64,000 nucleotides of DNA, taken from NCBI RefSeq assembly GCF_900452415.1, contig NZ_UGNX01000001.1, positions 248,001 to 312,000 of the forward strand, written 5' to 3'. Each line of letters begins with the position of its first letter. Position 1 is the first letter of the stretch. The notes under the pieces were generated by a model, which was not told the origin of the DNA, did not search any database, and worked only from the letters and a program-made list of their open reading frames with translations. This document shows, in pieces, positions 45,249 through 55,078 of this stretch. Source of the DNA: Legionella cincinnatiensis. GTDB lineage: Bacteria > Pseudomonadota > Gammaproteobacteria > Legionellales > Legionellaceae. Made by a program: the position numbers and the translations under genes.

Positions 45249-46700
45249 ATGTCTACAATCGCTTTATTAGATGTCGATAGCACTTTATTATTTAACGGCA
45301 GTGATTTGAACTATGCTTTGTTGGATTCTTTATTGAAAAATGGCATTAAAGATGTCTATTTGTTTACTAACATGGGTTTAGAGGATATCCGGAATTATAA
45401 CCAAGACTATGCTCCCTTGAGCCGTCACGTAATTATCCAGACGATGCAGCAAATGGGGTTCAATGTTCATGGTGTAATTACCCCTGCTGATGCAGGTAAC
45501 TATGATAACCAACGTCAATTACGACCTGTTGGTACCATCTTTAATCAATTATATACCCCATTAATGGAGCAAGTAATAAAAAGCGGAGAACCACTGGACC
45601 TACAAAACTTTGCCAGCAATAAGGAGCTTATCTGTAACTATTACGTTAATGAATTAGCAATGAAGACAGCTGAATGCATTATAGACGCTCGTCTGAACAA
45701 TCCTGCAGGAGAAAAAGTAAATATTAATTTACCTCAATTAACTTTGGTAGATGTTTTAGCTTCACCTCCAAAACGAATTCCTGTTAACAAGGAGCAGCTT
45801 ATGGAAGAATTGAATAAAGGGACAATACCCAGGAATCCTTATTTAATTGATTTTTCTGAGGGCAATCAAAAAGTAGAAGTAATGGGTGCAGACTTTCCTC
45901 CAGATACTGCAAATAAAGCGTTGATGATGGAGGCATTCCTCCAGCAATTTGCATCCAAATATCCTAACTTATCCATAGCTTATTTTGATGATGATGAGAG
46001 GCAGTTGCAGGCTTGCCAATTGGCTGTTGTCCACTATAACAGTACTCATATCACTCCGGTTCATTTAACGACACACCAGGTATCTAAAGATTATAATATT
46101 GCTAATAACAGTGTAAATAGCTATACAGATGTAATAAAAAATTCTCAATTAATTGATAAAACATTAAATCAAGCGATTAAAGATGTTGCTCATCACTATT
46201 CTGCCGCTTTATACGATCAAATGGGGGCCGCAAAATTCATTCAAAGGCACTTCAAAGATATGAACTACCAGCAATATATTGAACTAGCAAAAGTCGCTAT
46301 GAAAGGGAATACAATAATGTTTAATCCAGGTGGAGCTAATTCCGCACTTCATTGCCTGCGCGTTGCTATGCTTTTGACTAAAAATGATAGTCAGGAAAAT
46401 GAGGTGATAAATGTGTGTCGGCAACTCATGGAGAAATACAATTATGATGAGCTAAAAACACAAAATGTGGATAAAAACCTGATGGAAGTTTATAGTGCAT
46501 TCATGAGAGCAGCTGTCGAAGTTAATCCAAAACAAAACAAAGAAATAGTCCGCCAATTTGATGCATTAAAAAATAATATTGGCAAAACAAACCTAACTTC
46601 GCACTTTAGAGAAAAGTTTGGTTTCTTCCTTCATAGGGATACATCAAATGAGCTTTCTCAACAAGAAATTTATGAAAATAAAAATCAAATAAAAAAGTAA
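45249..46700 (+). CDS. HAD-like protein, effector candidate
   Basis: This 483-residue soluble protein has the core motifs of a haloacid-dehalogenase phosphatase. DVDST at residues 8-12 is the D-x-D-x-T nucleophile loop. VYLFTNMG at 36-43 carries the motif II Thr. IAYFDDDERQ near 243-252 has the motif IV acidic cluster, so catalytic residues for phosphoryl transfer appear intact. A clear motif III lysine is not obvious. The second half (residues 290-483) is helical and has no known family. HAD-like Dot/Icm effectors exist in Legionella (family knowledge), but translocation here is inference. It lies next to the tandem hairpin array and converges on the spoVR operon. Confidence 0.62.
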   Translation: MSTIALLDVDSTLLFNGSDLNYALLDSLLKNGIKDVYLFTNMGLEDIRNYNQDYAPLSRHVIIQTMQQMGFNVHGVITPADAGNYDNQRQLRPVGTIFNQLYTPLMEQVIKSGEPLDLQNFASNKELICNYYVNELAMKTAECIIDARLNNPAGEKVNINLPQLTLVDVLASPPKRIPVNKEQLMEELNKGTIPRNPYLIDFSEGNQKVEVMGADFPPDTANKALMMEAFLQQFASKYPNLSIAYFDDDERQLQACQLAVVHYNSTHITPVHLTTHQVSKDYNIANNSVNSYTDVIKNSQLIDKTLNQAIKDVAHHYSAALYDQMGAAKFIQRHFKDMNYQQYIELAKVAMKGNTIMFNPGGANSALHCLRVAMLLTKNDSQENEVINVCRQLMEKYNYDELKTQNVDKNLMEVYSAFMRAAVEVNPKQNKEIVRQFDALKNNIGKTNLTSHFREKFGFFLHRDTSNELSQQEIYENKNQIKK

Positions 46701-46713
46701 CTCGCCGCGTTAT

Positions 46714-46748
46714 CCTTCAAGTGATTTATGCTGCTTGAAGGCCTTTCT
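46714..46748. terminator. hairpin between convergent genes
   Basis: CCTTCAAG and CTTGAAGG form a perfect 8 bp stem at 46714-46741 with a 12-base loop, followed by CCTTTCT. It lies between the HAD-like gene and the spoVR gene and may stop transcription from the left; the U-tract is short. Confidence 0.5.
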
Positions 46749-46769
46749 GCCCTCTCGACCAGATACAAA

Positions 46770-48281
46770 TCAAGCGTTAGGGAGCGGTTTAGGTGGACAA
46801 TGGTATTCTTGGGTAATTTCATTTTCAGAGTTTACTGCTTGCAATACGATAGGGAATTGCCACAAGGAATAAAGATGTTTGAGTACATCTGTGGTGGTAT
46901 TACCCAAGGGAACTCGATTGTGTTGAGCATATCTTAAGGTCATGGAGCGGTCACCTTGTAAATCAATGGAATAAACTTGGATGTCTGGTTCAAAATAACC
47001 TAAATTATATTGTCGTGATAAGGCTTCTCTTATTTTTTGATATCCGGATTCATTATGAATGGCATTGACGTAAAGATCAGGGCTGCGATCATCATCGACG
47101 ATATGAAATAATTTCAAGTCTCGGATTAATTTAGGCGATAAATATTGGGCAATAAAACTTTCATCTTTATAATTACGCATAGCTGTATCTAGACTGGTTA
47201 ACCAGTTTGTATTTGCTAAATAAGGAAACCATCGTTTATCTTCTTCACTAGGATTTTCACAGATCCGTTTGATGTCTTGCATCATATGGTACCCCAATGT
47301 ATAGGGATTAATACCACTATAATAAGGGCTATTGTAAGGCGGTTGCATGATGACATTAGTATGGCTTTGTAATATTTCCAGCATAAACTCGTCAGTAACT
47401 AAACCTTCATCATACAGAGCATGTAAAATCGTATAATGCCAAAAACAGGCCCATCCTTCATTCATTACTTTAGTTTGGCCTTGGGGATAAAAATATTGCG
47501 CCATTTTGCGTACTATACGTACAATTTCGCGTTGCCAAGGTTCTAATAAGGGGGCATTTTTTTCAATAAAATATAAAATGTTTTCTTGAGGCTCTTCTGG
47601 GAAACGCTTTTTCGGAGACTGACTTACCACTTGCTTGCTGTGTGGGATTGTTCGCCATAATTCATTGACCTGAGATTGCATGTATATTTCGCGGTTTTGC
47701 TGGCGAATCTTTTCTTCTTGCATGGATAATGGGGCAGGGTGTTTATAACGATCTACTCCATAATTCATAAGGGCATGGCATGCATCAAGTATCGCTTCAA
47801 CCTCATTAATGCCATAGTGTTCTTCACAATCACTGATGTATTTTTTTGCAAATACTAAATAATCAATGATGGCATCAGCCGAAGTCCACATTTTAAATAA
47901 ATAATTATTTTTAAAAAAGGAGTTATGGCCATAACAAGCATGAGCAATAACCAAAGCTTGCATAGGCATAGAATTTTCTTCCATGAGATAGGAAATGCAA
48001 GGGTTAGAATTGATCACTAATTCATAAGCTAAACCCATTTGTCCACGTTTATAACTTTTTTCAACACTTACAAAATGTTTGCCAAAAGACCAGTGATGAT
48101 AACCTATAGGCATACCTACGGCGGCATAGGCGTCCATCATTTGCTCAGCAGAAATGACCTCTATCTGGTTAGGATAAGTGTCAAGCTTAAAGTCTTTAGC
48201 AATGCGTGCGATTTCGCGATCATAATCCTGAATTAATTCAAAGGTCCATTCTGCGCCTGTAGATAATGGCTTCTTTCTCAT
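46770..48281 (-). CDS. spoVR: SpoVR-family protein (YcgB)
   Basis: This 503-residue soluble protein of the SpoVR/YcgB family is close to the 510 residues of E. coli YcgB. It starts MRKKPLSTGAEWTFELIQDY and carries the conserved ANP/HACYGHNSFFKNNYLF stretch near residue 113 and GWACFWHYTILHALYDEG near residue 270. Its precise function is unknown. In many gammaproteobacteria it travels with a PrkA kinase and a YeaH-type protein (established neighbourhood). Here it is third in that order, with a 4 bp overlap with yeaH (ATGA), so it is clearly part of the same operon. Confidence 0.93.
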   Translation of the reverse strand: MRKKPLSTGAEWTFELIQDYDREIARIAKDFKLDTYPNQIEVISAEQMMDAYAAVGMPIGYHHWSFGKHFVSVEKSYKRGQMGLAYELVINSNPCISYLMEENSMPMQALVIAHACYGHNSFFKNNYLFKMWTSADAIIDYLVFAKKYISDCEEHYGINEVEAILDACHALMNYGVDRYKHPAPLSMQEEKIRQQNREIYMQSQVNELWRTIPHSKQVVSQSPKKRFPEEPQENILYFIEKNAPLLEPWQREIVRIVRKMAQYFYPQGQTKVMNEGWACFWHYTILHALYDEGLVTDEFMLEILQSHTNVIMQPPYNSPYYSGINPYTLGYHMMQDIKRICENPSEEDKRWFPYLANTNWLTSLDTAMRNYKDESFIAQYLSPKLIRDLKLFHIVDDDRSPDLYVNAIHNESGYQKIREALSRQYNLGYFEPDIQVYSIDLQGDRSMTLRYAQHNRVPLGNTTTDVLKHLYSLWQFPIVLQAVNSENEITQEYHCPPKPLPNA

Positions 48282-49546
48282 ACAGTTTTCCTTTTAAAGA
48301 GCTCATGGAATACAGGATAGATATCTGCTACCGTATCAATATTTTCCATGGCAAAATTAGGATAGCTCTCTTTAACGAGCTGATAAACTTCCCATAAACT
48401 TTGATGATGACGCGGCATGATTTCGATGTAAGCAAAATATTGCAATAAAGGCATAATCTTATCTTGAAGTAGCTCTTGGCAATAAGGTGAGTCAGCATTC
48501 CAATTATCACCATCTGATGCTTGAGCTACGTAAATATTCCAAGACTCAGGTGGATAGCGGGCCTCAATAATGGCGCTTAAAAGCTCCAATGCACTGGAAA
48601 CTACAGTTCCTCCTGTTTCTCGAGAATAAAAGAACTCTTCTTCATTGACTTCTTTGGCTGATGTATGGTGGCGGATAAACACTAATTCAATTTTTTCATA
48701 ATTCTTAGTGAGGAACATGTAGAGTAAGATGAAAAAACGTTTTGCAATGTCTTTTTTAGCTTCATCCATTGAGCCTGATACATCCATCACGCAGAACATG
48801 ACTGCTTGAGTAGAAGGAGAGGGGATGCGAATACGATAATTATAGCGGAGATCAATAGTGTCTATGAATGGGACGGTTTGTATTTTTCTTTTCAAAAATT
48901 CAATTCTTTTTTCTAGTTTTTTTACTTCCTCTGTATCTAGAACAGGTTGTGCTTGCAGCTTATCCAATTCTTCAACAGCATCTTTTAATTGTTTTTTATA
49001 GGGTGATGCTAAAGCTACTCTTCGCCCTGTTGCTTGTTTCATGGAGCGCAGAACATTAATATTGTTAGGGATGCCGCTGGTTGTTACTCCGGCACGTACG
49101 GTTTTGAACGTACTAATTTGTGCGAGTTCTTTTTTAACCAAATCAGGTAATTCAAGATCTTCAAAATACAAATCGAGAAATTCTTCTCGCGATAATTCAA
49201 AAACAAAATTATCTTCGCCCTCTCCACTATCACTCGCACTAGAGCTATCGCCTCCTCCTCCAGAGCCACCACTAGGTCTTTTTATTCTATCGCCAGCTAT
49301 AAAATTGTCATTACCCGGCAATACGCGCTCTATGTGTCCACCCTGGCCTCGGCGAAACATAGGCTCAGAAATATCTTTAGCTGGAATCGTAATTTGTTCG
49401 CCTTGGTCAATTTCAGTAATACTACGTTTTCCAACGGCATCGGAGACAGCACGTTTGATCTGATTTTTATAACGACGAAGGAAACGTTGACGATTCACCG
49501 TGCTTTTTTTCCCTGCGTTTTGTCGTCTATCAATCAATTGCGACAT
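48278..49546 (-). CDS. yeaH: YeaH/YhbH-family protein (DUF444)
   Basis: This 422-residue protein (E. coli YeaH has 427) has a vWA-like MIDAS motif, CVMDVSGSMDEAKKD, near residue 250 and an N-terminal basic region with GGSGGGGDSSSAS near 95. The family is unassigned in detail but forms a conserved trio with PrkA and SpoVR, and in E. coli YeaG-YeaH is linked to nitrogen-starvation and stationary-phase survival (established knowledge). It lies between them here, overlapping spoVR by four bases and following prkA by about 120 bases. The start begins MSQLIDRRQN, normal for the family. Confidence 0.93.
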   Translation of the reverse strand: MSQLIDRRQNAGKKSTVNRQRFLRRYKNQIKRAVSDAVGKRSITEIDQGEQITIPAKDISEPMFRRGQGGHIERVLPGNDNFIAGDRIKRPSGGSGGGGDSSSASDSGEGEDNFVFELSREEFLDLYFEDLELPDLVKKELAQISTFKTVRAGVTTSGIPNNINVLRSMKQATGRRVALASPYKKQLKDAVEELDKLQAQPVLDTEEVKKLEKRIEFLKRKIQTVPFIDTIDLRYNYRIRIPSPSTQAVMFCVMDVSGSMDEAKKDIAKRFFILLYMFLTKNYEKIELVFIRHHTSAKEVNEEEFFYSRETGGTVVSSALELLSAIIEARYPPESWNIYVAQASDGDNWNADSPYCQELLQDKIMPLLQYFAYIEIMPRHHQSLWEVYQLVKESYPNFAMENIDTVADIYPVFHELFKRKTV

Positions 49547-49667
49547 AATTTATCCCCATACAAAATCATTTTTGGTGAATACTTGTAGCTTTAGTGAAGC
49601 ACAACTATACCCTCAGGAGCTTGAGCCCATCCTGCATCCCATCGTAATCATAGATGAGATGTTTTTA

Positions 49668-51599
49668 TTATTGTGACTTCCGTACTCGCAAATACCATTC
49701 ACAAAGCAAACGTACTTGTTTGCGCGTATACCCTTTATCTATCATTCGTGAAATGAATTCCTCATGTTTCTTCTTATCATCTTCAGAGGCTTTAGCATTG
49801 AAGGAGATAACTGGCAACAAATCTTCAGTATTGGTAAACATTTTTTTCTCAATAACAGTTCTTAATTTTTCATAACTGTTCCAAACAGGATTCTTGCCTC
49901 GGTTATTGGCGCGGGCCCGTAACACAAAATTTACTACTTCATTACGAAAATCTTTTGGATTTGATATCCCGGCTGGCTTTTCAATTTTTTCCAATTCTTG
50001 ATTCAATAAAGCCCGATCAAAAATTTCGCCGGTATCAGGATCACGATAATCTTGATCTTGTATCCAGAAATCAGCATAGGTGATGTAGCGATCGAAGATA
50101 TTTTGTCCGTATTCAGAGTAGGATTCCAAATAAGCTGTTTGAATTTCTTTGCCAATAAACTCAACATACTTAGGAGCAAGATACTCTTTGATGAAACCTA
50201 AGTAAGATTCTTGTATTTCTTGAGGAAGCTGTTCTTGTTCGATTTGACGTTCTAACACATACATTAAATGTACTGGGTTTGCTGCTACTTCACTATGGTC
50301 AAAATTAAACACTTTAGAAAGTATTTTGAACGCAAAACGAGTGGAAACACCACTCATTCCTTCATCAACACCAGCAAAATCACGATATTCTTGATATGAT
50401 TTTGCTTTTGGATCAGTATCTTTTAGGCTTTCTCCATTGTACACACGCATTTTAGAGTAAATACTAGAGTTTTGTGGCTCTTTTAAACGCGTTAAGACGG
50501 AAAATTGGGCTAACATATCCAAGGTCCCGGGTGCACAATGAGCTTGGGTTAATGAACTGTTATCAATAAGCTTTTGATAAATTCTATTTTCTTCAGAAAC
50601 ACGCAGACAATAAGGGACTTTTACAATATTGATACGATCAATAAATGCTTCATTATTTTTATTGTTTCTGAATGTTTGCCATTCTGATTCATTAGAGTGA
50701 GCTAAAATAATTCCTTCAAAGGGTATGGAAGATAAACCCTCCGTTGGATTGTAATTGCCTTCTTGAGTTGCTGTTAATAAAGGATGTAAAACTTTAATGG
50801 GGGCCTTAAACATTTCAACAAACTCTAAAAGACCACGGTTGGCTCGGCATAGCCCTCCAGAATAACTGTAAGCATCTGGATCATCTTGAGAAAATTCTTC
50901 TAATTTACGAATGTCAACTTTACCTACCAATGAAGAAATATCCTGATTGTTTTCATCGCCGGGTTCTGTTTTAGCGATTGCAATTTGTTTTAAACGGGAA
51001 GGTTTTACTTTAATTACTTTGAATTTGCTGATGTCTCCATTGAATTCATGTAATCTTTTTACCGCCCAGGGAGACATAAGGTAGCGTAAATAGCGGGAAG
51101 GGATGCCAAAACGCTCTCGCAATAATTCTGCATCTTCTGTCGGATTAAATAAAGAGAGTGGGGATTCAAACACCGGCGAACCTTTAATGGCATAAAATGG
51201 GACTTTTTCCATCAAATCTTTTAGTTTTTCAGCAATTGACGATTTACCACCACCAACAGGTCCCAAGAGATAAAGCACTTGCTTTGTTTCTTCCAACCCT
51301 TGAGCCGCATGTTTTAAAAAACCGACAATTTGCTCAATCGGCTCTTCCATGCCGTAAAAATCTTGGAACACATGATACTGTGGAATCACTTTATTGGAGA
51401 AAATTCTTGATAACACAGGATCATGGCGGGTGTCGATCATTTCTGGCTCCCCTATAGCCATTAATAAGCGTTCCGCTGGATTGGCATAAGCAGAAGGGTC
51501 ATTTTTACACAATTCCAGGTATTCTTCCAAACTCAGTTCTTCTTCTTTATTATCAACAAAACGTTTGGTATAGCCGGTTAAAAAGTCTTGAGTGTTCAT
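49668..51599 (-). CDS. prkA: PrkA-type serine protein kinase (YeaG)
   Basis: This 643-residue AAA+-like kinase has a Walker A, LLGPVGGGKSSIAEKL, near residue 105 and a PrkA C-terminal domain after residue 370. E. coli YeaG is 644 residues. The frame is open to 51641, but ATG 51599 has a strong ribosome site (AAGGGGA, six to seven bases upstream) and the family's MNTQDFLTGYTKRF start. It is first in the prkA-yeaH-spoVR operon. In E. coli, YeaG is induced by starvation and stress under RpoS (established). A sigma-S promoter is not readable with confidence in the 181 bp upstream. Confidence 0.95.
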   Translation of the reverse strand: MNTQDFLTGYTKRFVDNKEEELSLEEYLELCKNDPSAYANPAERLLMAIGEPEMIDTRHDPVLSRIFSNKVIPQYHVFQDFYGMEEPIEQIVGFLKHAAQGLEETKQVLYLLGPVGGGKSSIAEKLKDLMEKVPFYAIKGSPVFESPLSLFNPTEDAELLRERFGIPSRYLRYLMSPWAVKRLHEFNGDISKFKVIKVKPSRLKQIAIAKTEPGDENNQDISSLVGKVDIRKLEEFSQDDPDAYSYSGGLCRANRGLLEFVEMFKAPIKVLHPLLTATQEGNYNPTEGLSSIPFEGIILAHSNESEWQTFRNNKNNEAFIDRINIVKVPYCLRVSEENRIYQKLIDNSSLTQAHCAPGTLDMLAQFSVLTRLKEPQNSSIYSKMRVYNGESLKDTDPKAKSYQEYRDFAGVDEGMSGVSTRFAFKILSKVFNFDHSEVAANPVHLMYVLERQIEQEQLPQEIQESYLGFIKEYLAPKYVEFIGKEIQTAYLESYSEYGQNIFDRYITYADFWIQDQDYRDPDTGEIFDRALLNQELEKIEKPAGISNPKDFRNEVVNFVLRARANNRGKNPVWNSYEKLRTVIEKKMFTNTEDLLPVISFNAKASEDDKKKHEEFISRMIDKGYTRKQVRLLCEWYLRVRKSQ

Positions 51600-51822
51600 G
51601 TGCCATCCCCTTATACATATCCTGGTGAAGGATATAAACATATGTTTCTTTACATTTAATACTTCTCGTGGATAAAAGCAATAAATGTTTTTAGTTAACT
51701 TCTCACTCTTTATAATGTTTGATCTAAGAAGCTACCCCTTTATAATTATTATAGGCTAAACTAAGTAAATTTTTTATATAACTCAATAAATTAATCACTC
51801 TTTCGCAAAGGATGTCATAATC

Positions 51823-54408
51823 ATGCCAAACACTACTGTTTTTTTGAAAAATTACCAGGCTCCTTTTTTTACAGTAGATACTGTGAATTTAAATTTTGAC
51901 TTATATGATGATCATGCATTGGTTAGCAACGAACTTAAATTAATTCGCCGTCATAAAGGAGCATTGCGTTTATATGGTGACGAATTGGAATTAGTAAGTC
52001 TACATATGAACGGTCAAAAATTAGAACCTTCGGCTTATACCTTACAATCTGAAGCACTCATTATAGAAAATTGTCCTGATGAGTTGACCTTAACTATAGT
52101 GACACGTATTTATCCCCAAAATAATACACAATTATCCGGACTATATCGCTCCAACCATTTATTCTGTACTCAGTGTGAAGCAGAGGGATTTAGACGAATT
52201 ACGTATTTTCCAGATCGCCCTGACGTATTAGCGACTTATACCACGCGTATCTCGGCAGATAAAAAACAATATCCTATTTTGTTGTCTAATGGAAATTTAG
52301 TCGATGCAGGGACTTTGGCTGATGGACGTCATTGGGTGATTTGGAAGGATCCTTTTAAAAAGCCTTCTTATTTATTTGCTTTGGTTGCGGGTAATTTGGC
52401 TCAAGTCAGCGATCAATTTGTCACTTGTTCTGGGCGGACTATCGATTTGCATATTTATGTTGAACCTGGAAATGAGGATAAATGTGCTCATGCAATGAAA
52501 TCTTTGAAAAATGCCATGCGTTGGGATGAAGAGGTTTATGGACGAGAATATGATTTGGATATTTTCATGATCGTAGCCGTCAGTGATTTTAATATGGGAG
52601 CAATGGAGAATAAAGGATTAAATATTTTTAATTCTAAATACATTCTCGTGCGTCCAGATACAGCAACCGATCAAGATTTTGCTGATGTTGAAGGAGTAGT
52701 TGGGCATGAATATTTTCATAATTGGACAGGCAATCGGGTTACATGCCGAGATTGGTTTCAATTAAGCCTAAAAGAAGGCTTAACTGTTTTTCGTGATCAA
52801 GAGTTTTCTTCTGATATGAATTCACGTGATGTGAACCGTATTATGGATGTGCGTGTGTTACGTAGCGCCCAATTTCCAGAAGATGCTGGTTCAATGGCGC
52901 ATCCTGTGCGACCAGACTCGTACCAAGAAATAAATAATTTTTACACGGCAACCGTTTATAATAAAGGTGCTGAGGTAATTCGCATGCAGCATACTTTACT
53001 TGGAAAAGAAGGTTTTCGCCGTGGTATGGATTTATATTTTGAACGTCATGATGGTCAAGCAGTGACTATTGACGACTTTGTTGCAGCCATGGAGGATGCG
53101 AATCAAGTAGATCTGACTCAATTTAAACGATGGTATAGCCAGGCAGGAACCCCAGAGGTTACGGTAATCAGTACTTATGCAAATGGTACGTTAACCTTAA
53201 AGATGCAACAATATTGTCCTCCTACTCCTGAATGCCATCATAAGAAACCATTTCATATTCCTATTCGTATTGCCCTCTTTAATTCTCAAGGTCATAAGAT
53301 GTCTCTAGATAGAGATATTTTGGAGTTAAAAGAAACAGAACAAAGTTTTAGTTTTTCTGATTTGAGCGAAAAACCTGTTTTCTCCTTATTAAGAGGATTT
53401 TCTGCTCCTATCAAATTGAAACATGATTTAAGCCAAGATGAGCTACTTTTCTTATTGCGATATGAAACAGATGGATACGCTAAGTGGGATGCTGCCCAGA
53501 GTTTGGTGTTGAGTTGTATTAAGGATTATTTAGAACAGCCATCAAATACGTGGCAAATTCCTGCTGCCTTGAGTTCAGCATTCAAACATGTCTTACTCGA
53601 TGAGTCATTAGATGCTGATTTACGCGCAGAATTATTGACTCCCCCTGGTTTTGAAGAGATTGCAGCAACATTAAATTGTGTTGATGTGGGTGCAGTAGAG
53701 GTTGCTCGTGATTTTTTCCGTCAACAATTGGGTTGGTATTTGTATGACTCAGCACAAACACTTTATCACCAATTATGGCAAGCAGAAGATCATCAGATGC
53801 ATGGAGTGGCTTATGGTCGTAGAAAACTACGTAATATTTGTTTGTGGCTCATGATGAAGGCTAAGGAAACCGCTGCTTTAGAGACGTGTCAGCAGCAATT
53901 TATCTCTGCACAAACGATGACCGATCAAATAGCGAGCTTTTCTTTATTAGCCAGTTGTACCAACCAAGGATTACGGGAACAGGCAGTTGAGGATTTTTAT
54001 AAACAATGGGCTAAAGATGACTTGGTTTTAGATAAGTGGTTCACAATACAAGCAACCAGTGAGATTCCAGACACCTTAACTCATGTCAAAACCTTATTAC
54101 AACATTCTGCATTTAATATTAAAAATCCTAATAAGGTTCGCGCTTTAGTTAGTGCATTTTGTATGGCAAATCCACGTAATTTTCATGCTGTTGATGGCAG
54201 CGGATACAGCTTTTTAGCAGACATATTAATTACGTTAGATAAGATCAATCCACAGATTGCAGCGCGCGCTGCCAATCCATTTACGCGATGGCAGCGTTAT
54301 GATAAATCCAGGCAAAGTTTAATGCATAATCAGTTAGAACGATTAGCGAAGCAGAGTCTATCGCGTGATTTAGCCGAAGTTGTTTCCAAAAGTTTGGAAC
54401 ACCATTAA
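51823..54408 (+). CDS. pepN: aminopeptidase N (M1 family)
   Basis: This 861-residue cytoplasmic zinc aminopeptidase is near the 870 residues of E. coli PepN. It has the exopeptidase motif MGAMENKGL near residue 266 and the zinc site HEYFHNWTGNR followed at the normal spacing by the third ligand Glu (KEGLTVF). No signal peptide is present. It removes N-terminal residues of peptides during protein turnover (family knowledge). It has its own ribosome site (AAAGGATG) and is divergent from prkA across 181 bp. Confidence 0.96.
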   Translation: MPNTTVFLKNYQAPFFTVDTVNLNFDLYDDHALVSNELKLIRRHKGALRLYGDELELVSLHMNGQKLEPSAYTLQSEALIIENCPDELTLTIVTRIYPQNNTQLSGLYRSNHLFCTQCEAEGFRRITYFPDRPDVLATYTTRISADKKQYPILLSNGNLVDAGTLADGRHWVIWKDPFKKPSYLFALVAGNLAQVSDQFVTCSGRTIDLHIYVEPGNEDKCAHAMKSLKNAMRWDEEVYGREYDLDIFMIVAVSDFNMGAMENKGLNIFNSKYILVRPDTATDQDFADVEGVVGHEYFHNWTGNRVTCRDWFQLSLKEGLTVFRDQEFSSDMNSRDVNRIMDVRVLRSAQFPEDAGSMAHPVRPDSYQEINNFYTATVYNKGAEVIRMQHTLLGKEGFRRGMDLYFERHDGQAVTIDDFVAAMEDANQVDLTQFKRWYSQAGTPEVTVISTYANGTLTLKMQQYCPPTPECHHKKPFHIPIRIALFNSQGHKMSLDRDILELKETEQSFSFSDLSEKPVFSLLRGFSAPIKLKHDLSQDELLFLLRYETDGYAKWDAAQSLVLSCIKDYLEQPSNTWQIPAALSSAFKHVLLDESLDADLRAELLTPPGFEEIAATLNCVDVGAVEVARDFFRQQLGWYLYDSAQTLYHQLWQAEDHQMHGVAYGRRKLRNICLWLMMKAKETAALETCQQQFISAQTMTDQIASFSLLASCTNQGLREQAVEDFYKQWAKDDLVLDKWFTIQATSEIPDTLTHVKTLLQHSAFNIKNPNKVRALVSAFCMANPRNFHAVDGSGYSFLADILITLDKINPQIAARAANPFTRWQRYDKSRQSLMHNQLERLAKQSLSRDLAEVVSKSLEHH

Positions 54409-54429
54409 GTTGTCTTTTCAGCAATTTTG

Positions 54430-54448
54430 CCTTCCGCAAAGCGGAAGG
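54430..54448. terminator. short hairpin after pepN
   Basis: CCTTCCGC AAA GCGGAAGG is a perfect 8 bp stem with a 3-base loop, 22 bases after the pepN stop. It lacks a U-tract. The stem motif recalls the TTCCGC/GCGGAA hairpin inside the palindromic element at 31110-31129, so it could be repeat-derived. Confidence 0.45.
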
Positions 54449-54522
54449 TCTAAATCTCCATAATTATTATCAAAGTTGCATTACCAAAGTATGATACGGT
54501 TTTGTTCATAGAGGTGAGTTAA

Positions 54523-54900
54523 ATGAATTTGTTGGAAAAAGTATTATTCTTAGAGCAAGAGGCTGCTGATTTTGGCTTTCAGTGGGAAACGACGGCTCAA
54601 ATTATAGAGCAAATTCAAAGTGAATGTATGGAAATTTCAGAACATTTACAGTCAAAACAGAGCATGAATCAATCTGGGTTACAAGAAGAAATTGGTGATC
54701 TATTGCATGCGGTATTTTCCTTATGTGTTTATTGTCAATTTTCCCCTCAAGATACGCTTAAAAAAACATTAGAGAAATTTGAGCGTAGACTACAAGCAGT
54801 GAAAACAGTTGCAAAAGAAAAAAAACTAAATAATTTACAGGGACAATCTTTTGATGAATTGATGCTCATTTGGAATTTAGCGAAAAAGCGTGTGGGTTAA
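54523..54900 (+). CDS. MazG-like nucleotide pyrophosphohydrolase
   Basis: This 125-residue protein has a single MazG domain. The metal-binding helices are visible as QSECMEISEH (E-x-x-E) near residue 30 and EEIGDLLHAVFSL (E-x-x-D) near residue 55. Short MazG proteins hydrolyse NTPs or house-clean abnormal dNTPs (family knowledge). It is half the length of E. coli MazG (263), so it has one domain only. It lies after pepN in the same direction, but with a 114 bp gap and a hairpin between, so co-transcription is possible but not certain. Confidence 0.82.
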   Translation: MNLLEKVLFLEQEAADFGFQWETTAQIIEQIQSECMEISEHLQSKQSMNQSGLQEEIGDLLHAVFSLCVYCQFSPQDTLKKTLEKFERRLQAVKTVAKEKKLNNLQGQSFDELMLIWNLAKKRVG

Positions 54901-55078
54901 GTATAAGTGTTGTTTGGAGCTCCATTTTAATGACTATTGATTGCAACCAAATTTGGAATGGAATGGAGCATTAAGAACCAATATTAACCAAAAACAATAG
55001 GCCTACTATAAAGGATACTCTGCGTTTTAATTCAAAATATCAAAAACCGCCATGGCCCACAATTGCAGTTTCAGCTAT

